Shown: positions 48,968-59,416, counted from the stretch's first letter. The stretch: DNA of 64,000 nucleotides from Citrobacter sp. Res13-Sevr-PEB04-36 (GCF_015672735.1 NZ_JADABY010000014.1:124001-188000), one strand, 5' to 3'. Numbers and translations: made by a program. Notes: generated by a model from the sequence alone, not told the origin.

Positions 48968-51520
48968 TCAGAACAGTTCGTGCGTCTCACCGTTATCGAT
49001 AATGGTGGTTCCCACTTCATGAACCGCCTGCTGTGTCGGCTGCGTCCCTTCAATAAAATACTCTTCACGACTGTTGCCGCCGCTCGCCAGTTGGCCGGTG
49101 CTACGATCGATATTGACCGTTACGATACCTGGCGGTGGCGTCAGCGGCTGCTCTGGTACGCCCTCTAACACACTCTTCATGTAGGCATCCCACGCTGGCT
49201 GGGCACTCTTCGCCCCCCCTTCATAGCCGGAGATCTGATCTTTGATAGCACCTGAAGCCGTAGAGTGTCCAAGGTTGCGGCGATGGTCATCAAAACCGAT
49301 CCATACCGAGGTCACGACCCCAGGGCCGTAGCCGGAGAACCAGGCATCTTTCGAGCTGTTGGTGGTCCCGGTTTTACCGCCGATATCACGACGTTGTAAA
49401 TCGCGACCTGCACGCCAGCCGGTTCCCATCCAACCTGGTTCACCAAAGATATTGGTGTTCAGCGCACTTTTAATCAGGAACGCCAACGGCGTGTTGATCA
49501 CGTGCGGGGCGTATTCCTGGGTTCCGCTTTGCGCGACCAGCGCCTGATTCGCCTGCTCCAGTTGCGGCATTGGTACAGCAGCGTTTTGCTGTTCCTGAGA
49601 AATAGCAACGTCTTCAACGTTACTGTTTTCCAGCACGTTAGATTTCTGGGTATCACCATAAATCACCGGAATATCACATTCCGGGCAGGCAATTTTTGGC
49701 TTCGCCTCGAAGATAACGCCGCCCTGATCGGTTTCAATCTTGCTGATGAAGTACGGATCAACCAGGAAACCGCCGTTGGCCATCACCGCGTAGCCGCGTG
49801 CAACCTGTAGCGGAGTGAACGAGGCGGAACCCAGCGCCAGCGATTCGGTATGAACAATGTTTTGTGCCGGGAAACCAAAACGTTGCAGATACTCTGCCGC
49901 ATAATCCACGCCCATCGCGCGCATGGCGCGAACCATCACCACGTTTTTCGACTGTCCCAGCCCCTGACGTAAGCGGATAGGGCCGGCGTATTGCGGTGGT
50001 GAGTTTTTCGGCTGCCAGTCGGAACCCGCACCTGCATCCCAGCGAGAAATTGGGACGTCATTCAGCATACTGGCCAGCGTCAGGCCTTTATCCATTGCGG
50101 CAGTGTAGAGGAACGGTTTGATATTCGACCCGACCTGACGTAACGCCTGGGTGGCACGGTTAAACTTGCTCTGGTTGAAATCAAAGCCACCAACCAGTGC
50201 CATTACCGCGCCGTTTTGCGGATTGATGGAGACCAGCGCGGAGTTGACGTCCGGAACTTGTGCCAGCCACCAGGCATCACCGACCTGGCGGACCCAGATT
50301 TGCTGACCCGTCTGGACAACATCGGTCACTTTTCGTGGCGTCGGGCCCTGTTGGGTATCGGAGCGGTAAGGGCGTGCCCAGCGCATGCCTTCCATACGCA
50401 ATGCCACCGACGTGCCGTCTGCCAGCATTGCAGTGGCTTCCTGCGGGTTGGCGCTGGTTACTGCCGCCGGGAGTAATGGCCCGTAGGTCGGCAGCGCTTT
50501 CAGCGTGTCGGTGATTTTCTTGGTATCCCAGGTACTTTCGCCCACTTTCCACAGCACATTTGACGGGCCGCGGTAGCCGTGGCGCATGTCGTAATCCATG
50601 ACGTTATTACGCACGGCCTGCTGGGCCGCCTGCTGGACTTTGCGTGTAATGGTGGTGGTGATGCGATACCCGTCTTCATAGGCTTTTTCACCATAACGGC
50701 TATACATTTCCTGGCGCACCATCTCAGACAGATACGGTGCAGAGAAGGCGATTTCCGGCGCGTGATAGTTGGCGTCAATGGCTTCGCTGCGCGCCTGATC
50801 GTACTGGGCCTGCGTGATGTAGTTTTCGCTTAACATACGCGACAGCACCACGTTACGTCGCGCGGTAGCCCGGTCCATTGAATAGAGCGGGTTGAAGGTT
50901 GATGGCGCTTTTGGCAGACCGGCAATGACCGCCATCTCACTTAAGCTAAGCTGGTCAACCGTCTTACCGAAATAGACTTGTGCCGCGGCACCTACACCAT
51001 AGGCACGATACCCCAGGTAGATCTTATTCAGATAAAGCTCGAGGATTTCATCTTTACTCAGCAGTTGCTCGATGCGGATCGCGAGGAACACCTCTTTGAT
51101 CTTACGCATCAGCGTACGTTCCGGGCTGAGGAAGAAGTTTCTCGCCAACTGTTGGGTGATGGTACTCGCCCCTTGCGACGCGTGTCCGGAGAACAGCGCG
51201 ACGCTGGCCGCACGGAAGATCCCCACCGGGTCAACGCCGTGATGCTCGTAAAAGCGGCTGTCTTCGGTGGCGATAAAGGCTTTGACCATTTCCGGCGGCA
51301 TCTGATCCAGCGTGACTGGAATTCGACGTTTCTCGCCATACTGCGCGATCAGTTCGCCGTCAGCGCTGTAAACCTGCATCGGGATCTGCAAACGCACATC
51401 TTTTAACGTCGCGACGTCAGGTAATTGAGGCTCAATATAGCGATAGAGGCCATAAACCGAGCCTGCTCCCAGCAGGATGCAACATACTGCAAGGATTAAT
51501 AAATACTTTACGAACTTCAC
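48968..51520 (-). CDS. mrcA: MrcA (PBP1a), bifunctional peptidoglycan synthase
   Basis: Class A penicillin-binding protein: the glycosyltransferase polymerises lipid II and the transpeptidase cross-links it. The 850 residues from the GTG at 51520 (reading MKFVKYLLILAVCC) equal the E. coli length. N-terminal membrane anchor, GT51 domain with ATEDSRFYEHHGVD and GASTITQQLARNFFLS, OB-like insert, transpeptidase with the SxxK serine in GSNIKPFLYT and KTGTT in GGKTGTTNSS. An ATG eight codons upstream (51544) has no ribosome site. It diverges from hofM. Confidence 0.97.
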   Translation of the reverse strand: MKFVKYLLILAVCCILLGAGSVYGLYRYIEPQLPDVATLKDVRLQIPMQVYSADGELIAQYGEKRRIPVTLDQMPPEMVKAFIATEDSRFYEHHGVDPVGIFRAASVALFSGHASQGASTITQQLARNFFLSPERTLMRKIKEVFLAIRIEQLLSKDEILELYLNKIYLGYRAYGVGAAAQVYFGKTVDQLSLSEMAVIAGLPKAPSTFNPLYSMDRATARRNVVLSRMLSENYITQAQYDQARSEAIDANYHAPEIAFSAPYLSEMVRQEMYSRYGEKAYEDGYRITTTITRKVQQAAQQAVRNNVMDYDMRHGYRGPSNVLWKVGESTWDTKKITDTLKALPTYGPLLPAAVTSANPQEATAMLADGTSVALRMEGMRWARPYRSDTQQGPTPRKVTDVVQTGQQIWVRQVGDAWWLAQVPDVNSALVSINPQNGAVMALVGGFDFNQSKFNRATQALRQVGSNIKPFLYTAAMDKGLTLASMLNDVPISRWDAGAGSDWQPKNSPPQYAGPIRLRQGLGQSKNVVMVRAMRAMGVDYAAEYLQRFGFPAQNIVHTESLALGSASFTPLQVARGYAVMANGGFLVDPYFISKIETDQGGVIFEAKPKIACPECDIPVIYGDTQKSNVLENSNVEDVAISQEQQNAAVPMPQLEQANQALVAQSGTQEYAPHVINTPLAFLIKSALNTNIFGEPGWMGTGWRAGRDLQRRDIGGKTGTTNSSKDAWFSGYGPGVVTSVWIGFDDHRRNLGHSTASGAIKDQISGYEGGAKSAQPAWDAYMKSVLEGVPEQPLTPPPGIVTVNIDRSTGQLASGGNSREEYFIEGTQPTQQAVHEVGTTIIDNGETHELF

Positions 51521-51602
51521 TGGAGATTTCCCATTTAGTGGCATTTGGGCAGTTTATAAACAAACGCGCGGTAGTATAAAGGCAAGCCAGACGCATTGAT
51601 AT

Positions 51603-51621
51603 ACCCGTTAGAGCAACGGGT
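51603..51621 (+). promoter_or_regulatory. Perfect hairpin just before the hofM ribosome site
   Basis: ACCCGTT-AGAGC-AACGGGT, a 7-base stem ending three bases before the AAGGAG of hofM (51625-51630). It could affect translation of the hof operon or be chance. I see no clear CRP-S (TGCGA-N6-TCGCA) site in 51521-51640. Confidence 0.35.
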
Positions 51622-51640
51622 GATAAGGAGATCATCAGCA

Positions 51641-52423
51641 ATGGCTTTCAATATCTGGAAAATTGGTCTGCATATTCAGCAACATGAAGTACTGGCTGTG
51701 GCTATCGTTCGCGACGCATCCGGCTGGTTTCTACAGCGCTGGTGGCGGTTGCCGTTGGCAGGCCAGGCGATTGTCGACGGACATATTCGCGCACCTGAGC
51801 AGCTTACCGAGGTGTTGTTGCCGTGGAGTCGTGAACTTCCCCGCAGACATCACATTCATCTGTCCTTTCCCGCCCACAGGACGTTACAAAAAAAGTTCCC
51901 ACGCCCAGCCATGACTCTGCGTGAGCCAGAGCAAACGACGTGGTTATCCGGGTCGATGGCGCGTGAGTTAGATATGGACCCCAATGCGCTGCAATTCGAT
52001 TATAGCGAAGACACCTTAAGTCCGGCGTTTAACGTGACCGCCGCGCAAAGCAAAGAGGTGTCGACCCTCCTGACGTTGATGCAAACGCTGAAAGTACAAA
52101 TAACCGCCATTACGCCGGATGCCAGCGCGTTACAGCGCTTTATACCGTACTTACCGGCGCATCAGCAGTGCCTGGCCTGGCGCGATGACGCGCAGTGGTT
52201 GTGGGCGACCCGCTATGCGTGGGGGCGCAAATTGGCGGGCGACAGTCACGCTATCGACGATCTTGCCGCGACATTATCGTTTGCCCCTGAACAGATTGCG
52301 TTGTGTGAGCCCGGCGGCTTTGATCCCTTAAGCGTGGTGTCTGTTCGTCAGCCGCCCATTCCGCCTGAAAGCCACATCTTTACTATTGCGCTTGGGCTAG
52401 CAATGGGGGAAACAGACCGATGA
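51641..52423 (+). CDS. hofM: HofM, PilM-like component for DNA utilisation
   Basis: Actin-like PilM/ComA homologue, 260 residues; in E. coli hofM is needed to use extracellular DNA as a nutrient. Recognisable stretches are WRLPL near residue 35, SMARELDMDP near 108, and the actin-like DASALQRFIPYLP near 180. AAGGAG precedes the ATG at 51641; an earlier in-frame ATG lacks this. It is the first gene of hofMNOPQ and overlaps hofN by four bases (ATGA). More divergent from E. coli than the flanking genes. Confidence 0.9.
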   Translation: MAFNIWKIGLHIQQHEVLAVAIVRDASGWFLQRWWRLPLAGQAIVDGHIRAPEQLTEVLLPWSRELPRRHHIHLSFPAHRTLQKKFPRPAMTLREPEQTTWLSGSMARELDMDPNALQFDYSEDTLSPAFNVTAAQSKEVSTLLTLMQTLKVQITAITPDASALQRFIPYLPAHQQCLAWRDDAQWLWATRYAWGRKLAGDSHAIDDLAATLSFAPEQIALCEPGGFDPLSVVSVRQPPIPPESHIFTIALGLAMGETDR

Positions 52424-52959
52424 TAGCGACCATTAATCTCCTCCCATGGCGTCAGTCTCAGCGGCGCGCCTGCCTGCGGTTTTGGGGGGTGCTATTTAGC
52501 GGTTCACTGCTGCTGATCGTTGGTTGTGCATTGCGCTATTACACCGTCGTCATTGAAGGCAACCGGGCGACTGATATATGGATAGCCGCTGAGAAAACAC
52601 GGGGCGAGGCGCTTGTTGCACAAAAAACGCATTTACTCCAGCGCCAACAACAATGGCAACAGCGACAGCAGCGTAAAACGCAGCGTGACCAGACGCGAAG
52701 CTGGCAGCCGATGCTTGTAGGACTGGTGAATATACTGCCAGAACAGGCGTGGCTGACAACCCTGACCTGGCAGCATGAGGTGCTGGAGCTGAGAGGAATG
52801 GCGCAGAACTTTAGCGCACTCAATGCGTTGGAAACGCAATTACGCAAACAGCCCTTTTTTCGTTTAGGCAGCCCCGGTGAAACGCTGCAGGATGCACAGG
52901 GCCGTTGGCAATTCCACTATCGCCTGACGCGGAGCGTGATGCATGAACGCGTTCTGTGA
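52420..52959 (+). CDS. hofN: HofN, PilN-like inner-membrane protein
   Basis: PilN/ComB homologue of 179 residues: short cytoplasmic start with the PilN motif INLLPWRQ, one membrane segment (residues about 20-42), a glutamine- and arginine-rich coiled coil (QRQQQWQQRQQRKTQRDQ), and a periplasmic ferredoxin-like domain. Overlaps hofM by four bases and hofO by seventeen. Confidence 0.9.
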   Translation: MIATINLLPWRQSQRRACLRFWGVLFSGSLLLIVGCALRYYTVVIEGNRATDIWIAAEKTRGEALVAQKTHLLQRQQQWQQRQQRKTQRDQTRSWQPMLVGLVNILPEQAWLTTLTWQHEVLELRGMAQNFSALNALETQLRKQPFFRLGSPGETLQDAQGRWQFHYRLTRSVMHERVL

Positions 52960-53413
52960 ATGTTGGTTGGCCTTGTCGCCGCGTTGTCGAGTCGTCTACT
53001 GGGGCGGCTGGAGTTTCGGCATGATACTCGTGGTCGTGTTATGCCTGTTTTATCCGCTACACCAGGAGCGCAATGCACAACGAGAGGTGCTGGTGCAGCA
53101 ACGCGTAGAAAACAATGCGCAATGGCGGAGCCTGTGCCAACTGGCGACACCGGCTGAGCCCTCTCTTTGGGCTGCTGACGAGAAGACGATACCTTTTTCT
53201 GCTCTGGATTTTCAGACTCCTGTTTCACGCCTGATTCACTGGCAGCCTTCTGCGCAGGGAGGGGAGATGACGTTGAAGCCTGCCTGGGATGCTGTCCCGC
53301 CAATGTTTGTCCGGCTGGCGGAACGGGGGATGCGCGTTAACGGTTTTTCTCTTCACCTGGAGAATGAAGAGCTGATGCTAACGCTGCAACTGGAGCGTCC
53401 GAATGGCGGTTAA
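52943..53413 (+). CDS. hofO: HofO, PilO-like inner-membrane protein
   Basis: PilO/ComC homologue of 156 residues: one membrane segment (about residues 22-40) followed by a periplasmic domain. The match to E. coli is clear in LPFSPLDFQ (here IPFSALDFQ) and in PSAQGGEMTLK. About ten residues longer than E. coli HofO, mainly after the membrane segment. Overlaps hofN by 17 bases and hofP by 11. Confidence 0.87.
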   Translation: MNAFCECWLALSPRCRVVYWGGWSFGMILVVVLCLFYPLHQERNAQREVLVQQRVENNAQWRSLCQLATPAEPSLWAADEKTIPFSALDFQTPVSRLIHWQPSAQGGEMTLKPAWDAVPPMFVRLAERGMRVNGFSLHLENEELMLTLQLERPNGG

Positions 53414-53819
53414 GCATGGGCTGTTGGTGGGGATTAGCCTGCTGATGCTGACCGGTATGCGTGATCCCTTCCAGCCACCAGAGGATCGTTGCCATATCAC
53501 TGAGCTATCGACGTGGCGATATCACGGTACGGTGAGCCGGGGACCACGCGTGATCGGTCTGGTTCAGGATGGTAGGCATAAATGGCGGCGGATCGAACTG
53601 CATGAGGCGCTGAATAGCGGGTGGACGGTTTCTCACATTTCAGCACAACACGTAACTATTGAGACGGGTAAAGACTGTGAGCCGTCACGCTGGCAGTGGC
53701 AACGACAAGGACAAGGACAAGGAGAAGGGAATGAATCGATGGATAGCCGTGATGCTGATGGTGGTCATACCCAGCGTACTGGCGGGAAAAGCACAAAACG
53801 TGACGCTGGTGGTGGATGA
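53403..53819 (+). CDS. hofP: HofP, PilP-like protein
   Basis: PilP/ComD-type protein of 138 residues with an N-terminal hydrophobic signal-like stretch (GLLVGISLLMLTGM), then DPFQPPEDRC and ISELS-like core (ITELSTWRY), as in E. coli HofP. The C-terminal tail is low in complexity (QRQGQGQGEGNES) because of six-base direct repeats in the DNA. The gene runs 89 bases into hofQ in another frame, which also holds the ribosome site of hofQ. Confidence 0.85.
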   Translation: MAVKHGLLVGISLLMLTGMRDPFQPPEDRCHITELSTWRYHGTVSRGPRVIGLVQDGRHKWRRIELHEALNSGWTVSHISAQHVTIETGKDCEPSRWQWQRQGQGQGEGNESMDSRDADGGHTQRTGGKSTKRDAGGG

Positions 53820-54969
53820 TGTTCCCGTGGTTCAGGTATTGCAGGCGCTGGCTGAACAGGAAGGCAAAAATCTGGTGATTTCGCCCGATGTTGGCGGTGT
53901 GCTGTCGTTGCACCTGACTGATGTCCCGTGGAAGCAGGCATTTCAGACGGTGGTAAAAAGCGCTGGGCTGGTGTTGCGCCTGGAGGGGAGCATTCTGCAT
54001 GTGCATTCGGTGAACAGGCAGACTGAAAATGCGGCACGCCAGGAGAGTGAGCAAGCGCGGCTTCAGGCCCTTCTTCCGCTGGAACATCGTAGCCTCGTTT
54101 TGCAGTATGCTGACGCAATTGAACTGGCAAAAGCAGGTGAGAAACTGCTGAGTGCCAAAGGCAGTATGACGGTGGATAAACGCACGAATCGATTGCTGGT
54201 TCGTGATAACAAAACCGCGCTGATGGCGCTGGAAACGTGGGTGGCGCAAATGGACTTGCCGGTTGAACAGGTAGAACTGGCGGCACACATCGTCACGATT
54301 AACGAAAAAAGCCTGCGAGAGCTGGGTGTGAAGTGGTCACTGGCCGATGCCCAGCAAGCGGGGGCGGTGGGTAACATCACGGCGCTTGCCAGCGATCTTT
54401 CCGTGCCCGCTGCGACGTCGCGTGTAGGGTTCAACATTGGTCGCATCAATGGTCGTTTACTGGATTTGGAGCTGTCTGCACTGGAGCAAAAACAGCAGCT
54501 TGATATTATCGCCAGCCCACGATTACTGGCATCTCACCTGCAACCTGCCAGTATTAAGCAGGGCAGTGAGATCCCCTACCAGGTCTCCAGCGGGGAAAGC
54601 GGCGCGACATCCGTCGAATTCAAGGAAGCCGTGTTGGGGATGGAGGTCACACCCACCGTGCTGCAGAAAGGGCGAATTAGACTAAAGTTGCATATCAGCC
54701 AGAATGTTCCAGGGCAGGTGTTACAACAGGCGGATGGTGAAGTACTGGCTATCGATAAGCAGGAGATTGAAACGCTGGTCGAAGTAAAAAGCGGAGAGAC
54801 AATTGCACTGGGCGGGATTTTTTCACACAAGAATAAATCTGCGGCAGACAGTGTGCCGTTGTTAGGTGATATCCCCTGGCTTGGTTATTTATTTCGCCAT
54901 GACGGCAAAGAGGATGAGCGGCGCGAGTTAGTGGTTTTTATTACGCCCAGACTGGTCTCAAGCGAATAA
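53731..54969 (+). CDS. hofQ: HofQ, secretin (PilQ-like outer-membrane channel)
   Basis: Outer-membrane secretin of the DNA-uptake type (ComE/PilQ), 412 residues as in E. coli. Signal peptide in the first 18 or so residues, STN/N0 domain (VTLVVDDVPVVQVLQALAEQ), N1 domain, and the secretin domain with QLDIIASPRLLASH and VPLLGDIPWLGYLF. MNRWIAVM at 53731 is chosen because of GGAGAAGGG and homology, over an upstream in-frame ATG at 53659. It is the last hof gene. Only a secretin and the PilMNOP-like set are here; pilin genes lie elsewhere. Confidence 0.94.
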   Translation: MNRWIAVMLMVVIPSVLAGKAQNVTLVVDDVPVVQVLQALAEQEGKNLVISPDVGGVLSLHLTDVPWKQAFQTVVKSAGLVLRLEGSILHVHSVNRQTENAARQESEQARLQALLPLEHRSLVLQYADAIELAKAGEKLLSAKGSMTVDKRTNRLLVRDNKTALMALETWVAQMDLPVEQVELAAHIVTINEKSLRELGVKWSLADAQQAGAVGNITALASDLSVPAATSRVGFNIGRINGRLLDLELSALEQKQQLDIIASPRLLASHLQPASIKQGSEIPYQVSSGESGATSVEFKEAVLGMEVTPTVLQKGRIRLKLHISQNVPGQVLQQADGEVLAIDKQEIETLVEVKSGETIALGGIFSHKNKSAADSVPLLGDIPWLGYLFRHDGKEDERRELVVFITPRLVSSE

Positions 54970-55048
54970 TTTATGCATGAAAAGCCGTTGTTTTTGCACT
55001 GAACACGTTTCAGAAATTTGACGTGCGGGTGTATTTAGCATACAAGGA

Positions 55049-55077
55049 GTACCGATTTGAGCGTCGGTACTTTTCTT
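55049..55077 (+). terminator. Terminator after hofQ
   Basis: GTACCGA then TCGGTAC, followed by TTTTCTTT; 80 bases past the hofQ stop. The rest of 54970-55372 is the aroK promoter and leader, with no gene I can support. Confidence 0.65.
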
Positions 55078-55372
55078 TACTCGTGCACCGGTAATACGCT
55101 TTGCCTTTCTGGTGGTGTGTCATGGGTTGATTTGGCGTCATTTGGCCGTGCGATTCGTCGCCAGGCCTGATGTTTGCAGGGCAATACGCCTGCCACGACC
55201 AGAAATGCGAAAGGTTTGGTGATTTATTCAGTTGCCAAACCCGCTTGAGTATTGAGATAATTTTCAGTCTGACTCTCGCAATATCTTATGAGGTTTCAGT
55301 TCATGTCCTGCTGCGCTGAGTATCTGCGAAGCGGGTTTACCATTAACGAATAGTCTTAGTAGTACCGAAAAA

Positions 55373-55894
55373 ATGGCAGAGAAACGCAATATCTTTCTGG
55401 TTGGGCCTATGGGTGCCGGAAAAAGCACTATTGGGCGCCAGTTAGCTCAACAACTCAATATGGAATTTTACGATTCTGATCAAGAGATTGAGAAACGAAC
55501 CGGAGCTGATGTGGGCTGGGTCTTCGATGTAGAAGGTGAAGACGGCTTCCGCGATCGCGAAGAAAAAGTCATCAACGAGTTGACGGAAAAACAGGGTATT
55601 GTGCTGGCAACTGGCGGTGGCTCTGTAAAATCACGTGAAACACGTAACCGTCTTTCCGCGCGTGGCGTCGTGGTCTATCTTGAAACGACAATTGAAAAAC
55701 AACTTGCGCGAACTCAACGCGACAAGAAACGCCCGCTGCTGCAGGTAGAATCACCGCCTCGCGAAGTTCTGGAAGCGTTGGCTGACGAACGCAATCCTCT
55801 GTATGAAGAGATTGCTGACGTGACCATTCGCACCGATGATCAGAGCGCTAAAGTCGTGGCAAACCAGATTATTCATATGTTGGAAAGCAACTGA
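55373..55894 (+). CDS. aroK: AroK, shikimate kinase I
   Basis: Phosphorylates shikimate at the 3-hydroxyl in the chorismate pathway. The 173 residues equal E. coli AroK. Walker A is GPMGAGKST (residues 11-19), substrate-binding residues lie in DSDQEIEKR and the GGG loop of ATGGGSV, and the lid has RDKKRPLL. It is the first gene of the aroK-aroB-damX-dam-rpe-gph-trpS superoperon. Confidence 0.97.
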   Translation: MAEKRNIFLVGPMGAGKSTIGRQLAQQLNMEFYDSDQEIEKRTGADVGWVFDVEGEDGFRDREEKVINELTEKQGIVLATGGGSVKSRETRNRLSARGVVVYLETTIEKQLARTQRDKKRPLLQVESPPREVLEALADERNPLYEEIADVTIRTDDQSAKVVANQIIHMLESN

Positions 55895-55949
55895 TTCTGG
55901 CTTAATACACTCGTCTGCGGGTACAAGTAACTAAGGTGGATGTCGCGTC

Positions 55950-57038
55950 ATGGAGAGGATTACAGTCACTCTCGGGGAACGTAGTTACCCTATCACCATC
56001 GCGGCTGGTTTGTTTAATGAACCGGCTTCATTCTTACCGCTGAAATCGGGCGATCAGGTTATGTTGGTGACCAACGAAACTCTGGCTCCCCTTTATCTCG
56101 ATAAGATTCGCGGCGTACTTGAACAGGCGGGTGTTAATGTTGATAGCGTCATCCTTCCTGACGGCGAGCAGTATAAAAGCCTGACGGTGCTGGATACGGT
56201 ATTCACAGCATTACTGCAAAAACCGCACGGTCGCGATACCACGCTGGTTGCTCTTGGCGGCGGCGTGATTGGCGATCTTACCGGTTTTGCAGCCGCCAGC
56301 TATCAGCGCGGCGTACGTTTTATTCAAGTCCCGACAACGTTGTTGTCGCAGGTTGATTCCTCCGTTGGCGGCAAAACAGCCGTAAACCATCCCCTTGGCA
56401 AAAATATGATTGGTGCCTTTTACCAACCGGCCTCCGTGGTGGTGGATCTCGATTGTCTGAAAACGCTTCCTGCGCGTGAGTTGGCGTCGGGTCTGGCGGA
56501 AGTGATCAAATACGGCATCATCCTTGACGGTGAATTTTTCAGCTGGCTGGAAGATAATCTGGACGCATTACTCCGTCTGGACGGTCCGGCAATGGCGTAC
56601 TGTATCCGCCGTTGTTGTGAGCTGAAAGCAGAAGTTGTCGCAGCAGACGAGCGCGAAATGGGCTTACGTGCTTTACTGAATCTGGGACATACGTTTGGCC
56701 ATGCAATCGAAGCTGAAATGGGTTATGGCAATTGGTTACATGGTGAAGCGGTGGCCGCAGGTATGGTAATGGCTGCTCGTACGTCAGAACGTCTGGGTCA
56801 GTTTTGCTCCGTGGACACACAGCGCATCATTACGCTGCTGAAGCGGGCAGGCTTACCGGTTAATGGACCACGTGAGATGTCCACTCAGGCCTATTTACCG
56901 CACATGCTGCGAGATAAAAAAGTGTTGGCGGGGGAGATTCGTTTAGTGCTTCCGTTGGCAATAGGGAAGAGTGAAGTGCGCGGCGGAGTGTCGCACGAGG
57001 TGGTTCTTAACGCTATTGCTGATTGTCAGCAGGCGTAA
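55950..57038 (+). CDS. aroB: AroB, 3-dehydroquinate synthase
   Basis: Second step of the shikimate pathway, cyclising DAHP to 3-dehydroquinate with bound NAD+ and a divalent metal. The 362 residues match E. coli AroB in length. Conserved stretches are [40 protein letters not shown], and the metal site in [10 protein letters not shown]. It follows aroK after 55 bases. Confidence 0.97.
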   Translation: MERITVTLGERSYPITIAAGLFNEPASFLPLKSGDQVMLVTNETLAPLYLDKIRGVLEQAGVNVDSVILPDGEQYKSLTVLDTVFTALLQKPHGRDTTLVALGGGVIGDLTGFAAASYQRGVRFIQVPTTLLSQVDSSVGGKTAVNHPLGKNMIGAFYQPASVVVDLDCLKTLPARELASGLAEVIKYGIILDGEFFSWLEDNLDALLRLDGPAMAYCIRRCCELKAEVVAADEREMGLRALLNLGHTFGHAIEAEMGYGNWLHGEAVAAGMVMAARTSERLGQFCSVDTQRIITLLKRAGLPVNGPREMSTQAYLPHMLRDKKVLAGEIRLVLPLAIGKSEVRGGVSHEVVLNAIADCQQA

Positions 57039-57134
57039 CAACAAGAAAGGTCCGGCTTGCGTTGTAAGACGTAAGTCTTTTAGCTTCAGGTTATGTGCAA
57101 CGTCGTAAGCATTAACCTTTGAGTGGGGTGTTAA

Positions 57135-58445
57135 ATGGATGAATTCAAACCAGAAGACGAGCTGAAACCCGATCCCAGCGATCGTCGTACTGGTCGTTCT
57201 CGTCAATCGTCTGAACGCGATAATGAGCCGCAAATCAATTTTGATGATGTTGATCTGGATGCTGACGATCGTCGTCCAGCGCGCGCGCGTAAAGAACGTG
57301 ACGAAGAACAAGACATTGAAGAAGACTATGAATCTGATGACGATACCGTGGATGAAGAGCGTGTAGAACGCCGTCCTCGTAAGCGTAAGAAAGCCGCCAG
57401 CAAACCAGCCTCTCGCCAATATATGATGATGGGTGTGGGTGTTCTGGTGTTGCTGTTGTTGATTATCGGCATCGGTTCCGCGTTGAAAGCCCCCTCATCT
57501 CCTTCTTCCAGCGATCAGACGGCGTCTGGCGAGAAGAGTATCGATCTTTCTGGCAGTAGTGCGACCGATCAGGCGAGCACCACTCAGCCTGCAACAGGTG
57601 CTGAGCAGCCAGCAGGTAATGCGCAGCAGGATGTTTCTCTGCCGCCGATTTCCTCTACGCCGACTCAGGGACAAGAGCCTGTTGCCGCTGAAGGTCAACA
57701 GCGTGTTGAAGTTCAGGGCGACCTGAATAATGCCCTGACACAGCAGCAAGGTCAGGAACAGGCGAACAACGTGGTCGTGAACTCCACGCTGCCAACCGAA
57801 CCTGCCACCGTTGCACCCGTTCGCAATGGCACTACCGCACGTCCTGCAACAACTGAGCCAACTGAACGTCACGCGACTGCGCGCCCGGAACGCAAACAGG
57901 CCGTTATTGAGCCGAAGAGCAAACCGCAGACGACCGTGAAAGCGATGCCGACAGAGCCAAAACCTGTTGCTCAGGCAAAGCGCACTGAACCGACTGCGCC
58001 AGTAACTGCACCGGTCACTACGACCAAAGCACCTGCGGCGACGACTGCGCCAAAAGCGACAGCTGAGCCTAAAGCAACCGTCAGTACCACCACACCTGCG
58101 CAGACTGCTACCCCTGCGGCACCTACGGCAACGCCTGTTGCGGGTGGTGCAAAAACGGCAGGCAATGTTGGGGCGTTAAAATCGGCGCCGTCCAGTCATT
58201 ACACTCTGCAGCTTAGCAGTTCTTCTAACTACGACAACCTGAACGGTTGGGCGAAGAAAGAGAACCTGAAGAACTACGTGGTGTATCAGACGACGCGTAA
58301 CGGTCAACCGTGGTATGTTCTGGTTACGGGCGTATATGCGTCTAAAGACGATGCAAAACGTGCGGTGTCTACGTTACCAGCCGACATTCAGGCGAAAAAC
58401 CCGTGGGCGAAACCGCTGCATCAGGTTCAGGCCGATCTGAAGTAA
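57135..58445 (+). CDS. damX: DamX, SPOR-domain cell division protein
   Basis: Bitopic inner-membrane protein that goes to the septal ring. The 436 residues consist of an acidic and basic cytoplasmic part (1-95), one TM segment (97-117), a long Pro/Thr/Ala/Gln-rich periplasmic linker (120-350), and a C-terminal SPOR domain (353-436) that binds denuded peptidoglycan at the septum. It is eight residues longer than E. coli DamX, in the low-complexity linker. It sits between aroB and dam in the superoperon. Confidence 0.96.
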   Translation: MDEFKPEDELKPDPSDRRTGRSRQSSERDNEPQINFDDVDLDADDRRPARARKERDEEQDIEEDYESDDDTVDEERVERRPRKRKKAASKPASRQYMMMGVGVLVLLLLIIGIGSALKAPSSPSSSDQTASGEKSIDLSGSSATDQASTTQPATGAEQPAGNAQQDVSLPPISSTPTQGQEPVAAEGQQRVEVQGDLNNALTQQQGQEQANNVVVNSTLPTEPATVAPVRNGTTARPATTEPTERHATARPERKQAVIEPKSKPQTTVKAMPTEPKPVAQAKRTEPTAPVTAPVTTTKAPAATTAPKATAEPKATVSTTTPAQTATPAAPTATPVAGGAKTAGNVGALKSAPSSHYTLQLSSSSNYDNLNGWAKKENLKNYVVYQTTRNGQPWYVLVTGVYASKDDAKRAVSTLPADIQAKNPWAKPLHQVQADLK

Positions 58446-58562
58446 GATAGGATATGTTCTGCAATGGTTTGATGTTTCGCCCAATTGCGGGACAAAGACT
58501 AAAGCGCAGGATGCTGTCGGAGCTTTCTCCACAGCCGGAGAAGGTGTAATTAGTTAGTCAGC

Positions 58563-59399
58563 ATGAAAAAAAATCGCGCTTTTCTGAAGTGGGCAGGGGG
58601 AAAATACCCCCTGCTTGATGATATCAAACGACATTTGCCTCAGGGCGATTGTCTTGTTGAACCCTTCGTGGGTGCCGGGTCGGTGTTCCTTAACACCGAC
58701 TTTTCTCGTTATATTCTTGCCGATATCAACAGCGACCTCATCAGTCTCTATAACATCGTGAAGTCACGTACCGATGAGTATGTGCAGGCTTCGCGTGAGC
58801 TGTTTGTTCCTGAGACCAATCAGTCTGAGGTGTACTATCAGTTCCGGACAGAGTTTAACGCAAGCCAGGATCCATTCCGACGCGCGGTGCTGTTCTTATA
58901 CCTCAACCGTTTTGGTTACAACGGCCTGTGTCGGTATAACCTTCGTGGCGAATTTAACGTGCCGTTTGGCCGTTATAAAAAACCCTACTTCCCGGAAGCA
59001 GAGTTGTACCATTTTGCCGAAAAAGCGCAGAATGCAGAGTTTCATTGCCTCTCCTATGAAGAGTGCATGGAGCGCGCTGATATCAACTCTGTGGTTTATT
59101 GCGACCCGCCATATGCGCCGCTTTCGGCGACGGCGAATTTCACCGCGTATCACACCAATAGCTTTAGCCCGAAAGAGCAGGCGCATCTGGCCGAGATGGC
59201 AGAAAAGCTGGTCAGTAAGCAGATCCCGGTGTTAATTTCGAACCACGACACGCCCGATACGCGCGAGTGGTACCGAGCGGCGAAGCATTTTCAGGTCAAA
59301 GTGCGGCGCAGTATAAGCAGCAACGGCGGCACACGTAAAAAGGTGAATGAACTGCTGGCTCTGTACAAACCAGGAGTCGTAACGCCTGCGAAAAAGTAA
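58563..59399 (+). CDS. dam: Dam, DNA adenine methyltransferase
   Basis: Methylates adenine N6 in GATC; needed for mismatch strand choice, SeqA timing and phase switches. The 278 residues equal E. coli Dam. AdoMet motif [12 protein letters not shown] at the N-terminus with FVGAGSVF, catalytic motif DPPY at Asp181 (in [12 protein letters not shown]). An orphan methylase, with no restriction partner nearby. The start at 58563 comes after 117 bases free of genes past damX. Confidence 0.98.
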   Translation: MKKNRAFLKWAGGKYPLLDDIKRHLPQGDCLVEPFVGAGSVFLNTDFSRYILADINSDLISLYNIVKSRTDEYVQASRELFVPETNQSEVYYQFRTEFNASQDPFRRAVLFLYLNRFGYNGLCRYNLRGEFNVPFGRYKKPYFPEAELYHFAEKAQNAEFHCLSYEECMERADINSVVYCDPPYAPLSATANFTAYHTNSFSPKEQAHLAEMAEKLVSKQIPVLISNHDTPDTREWYRAAKHFQVKVRRSISSNGGTRKKVNELLALYKPGVVTPAKK

Positions 59400-59416
59400 T
59401 TCTCAAGGAGAAGCGG

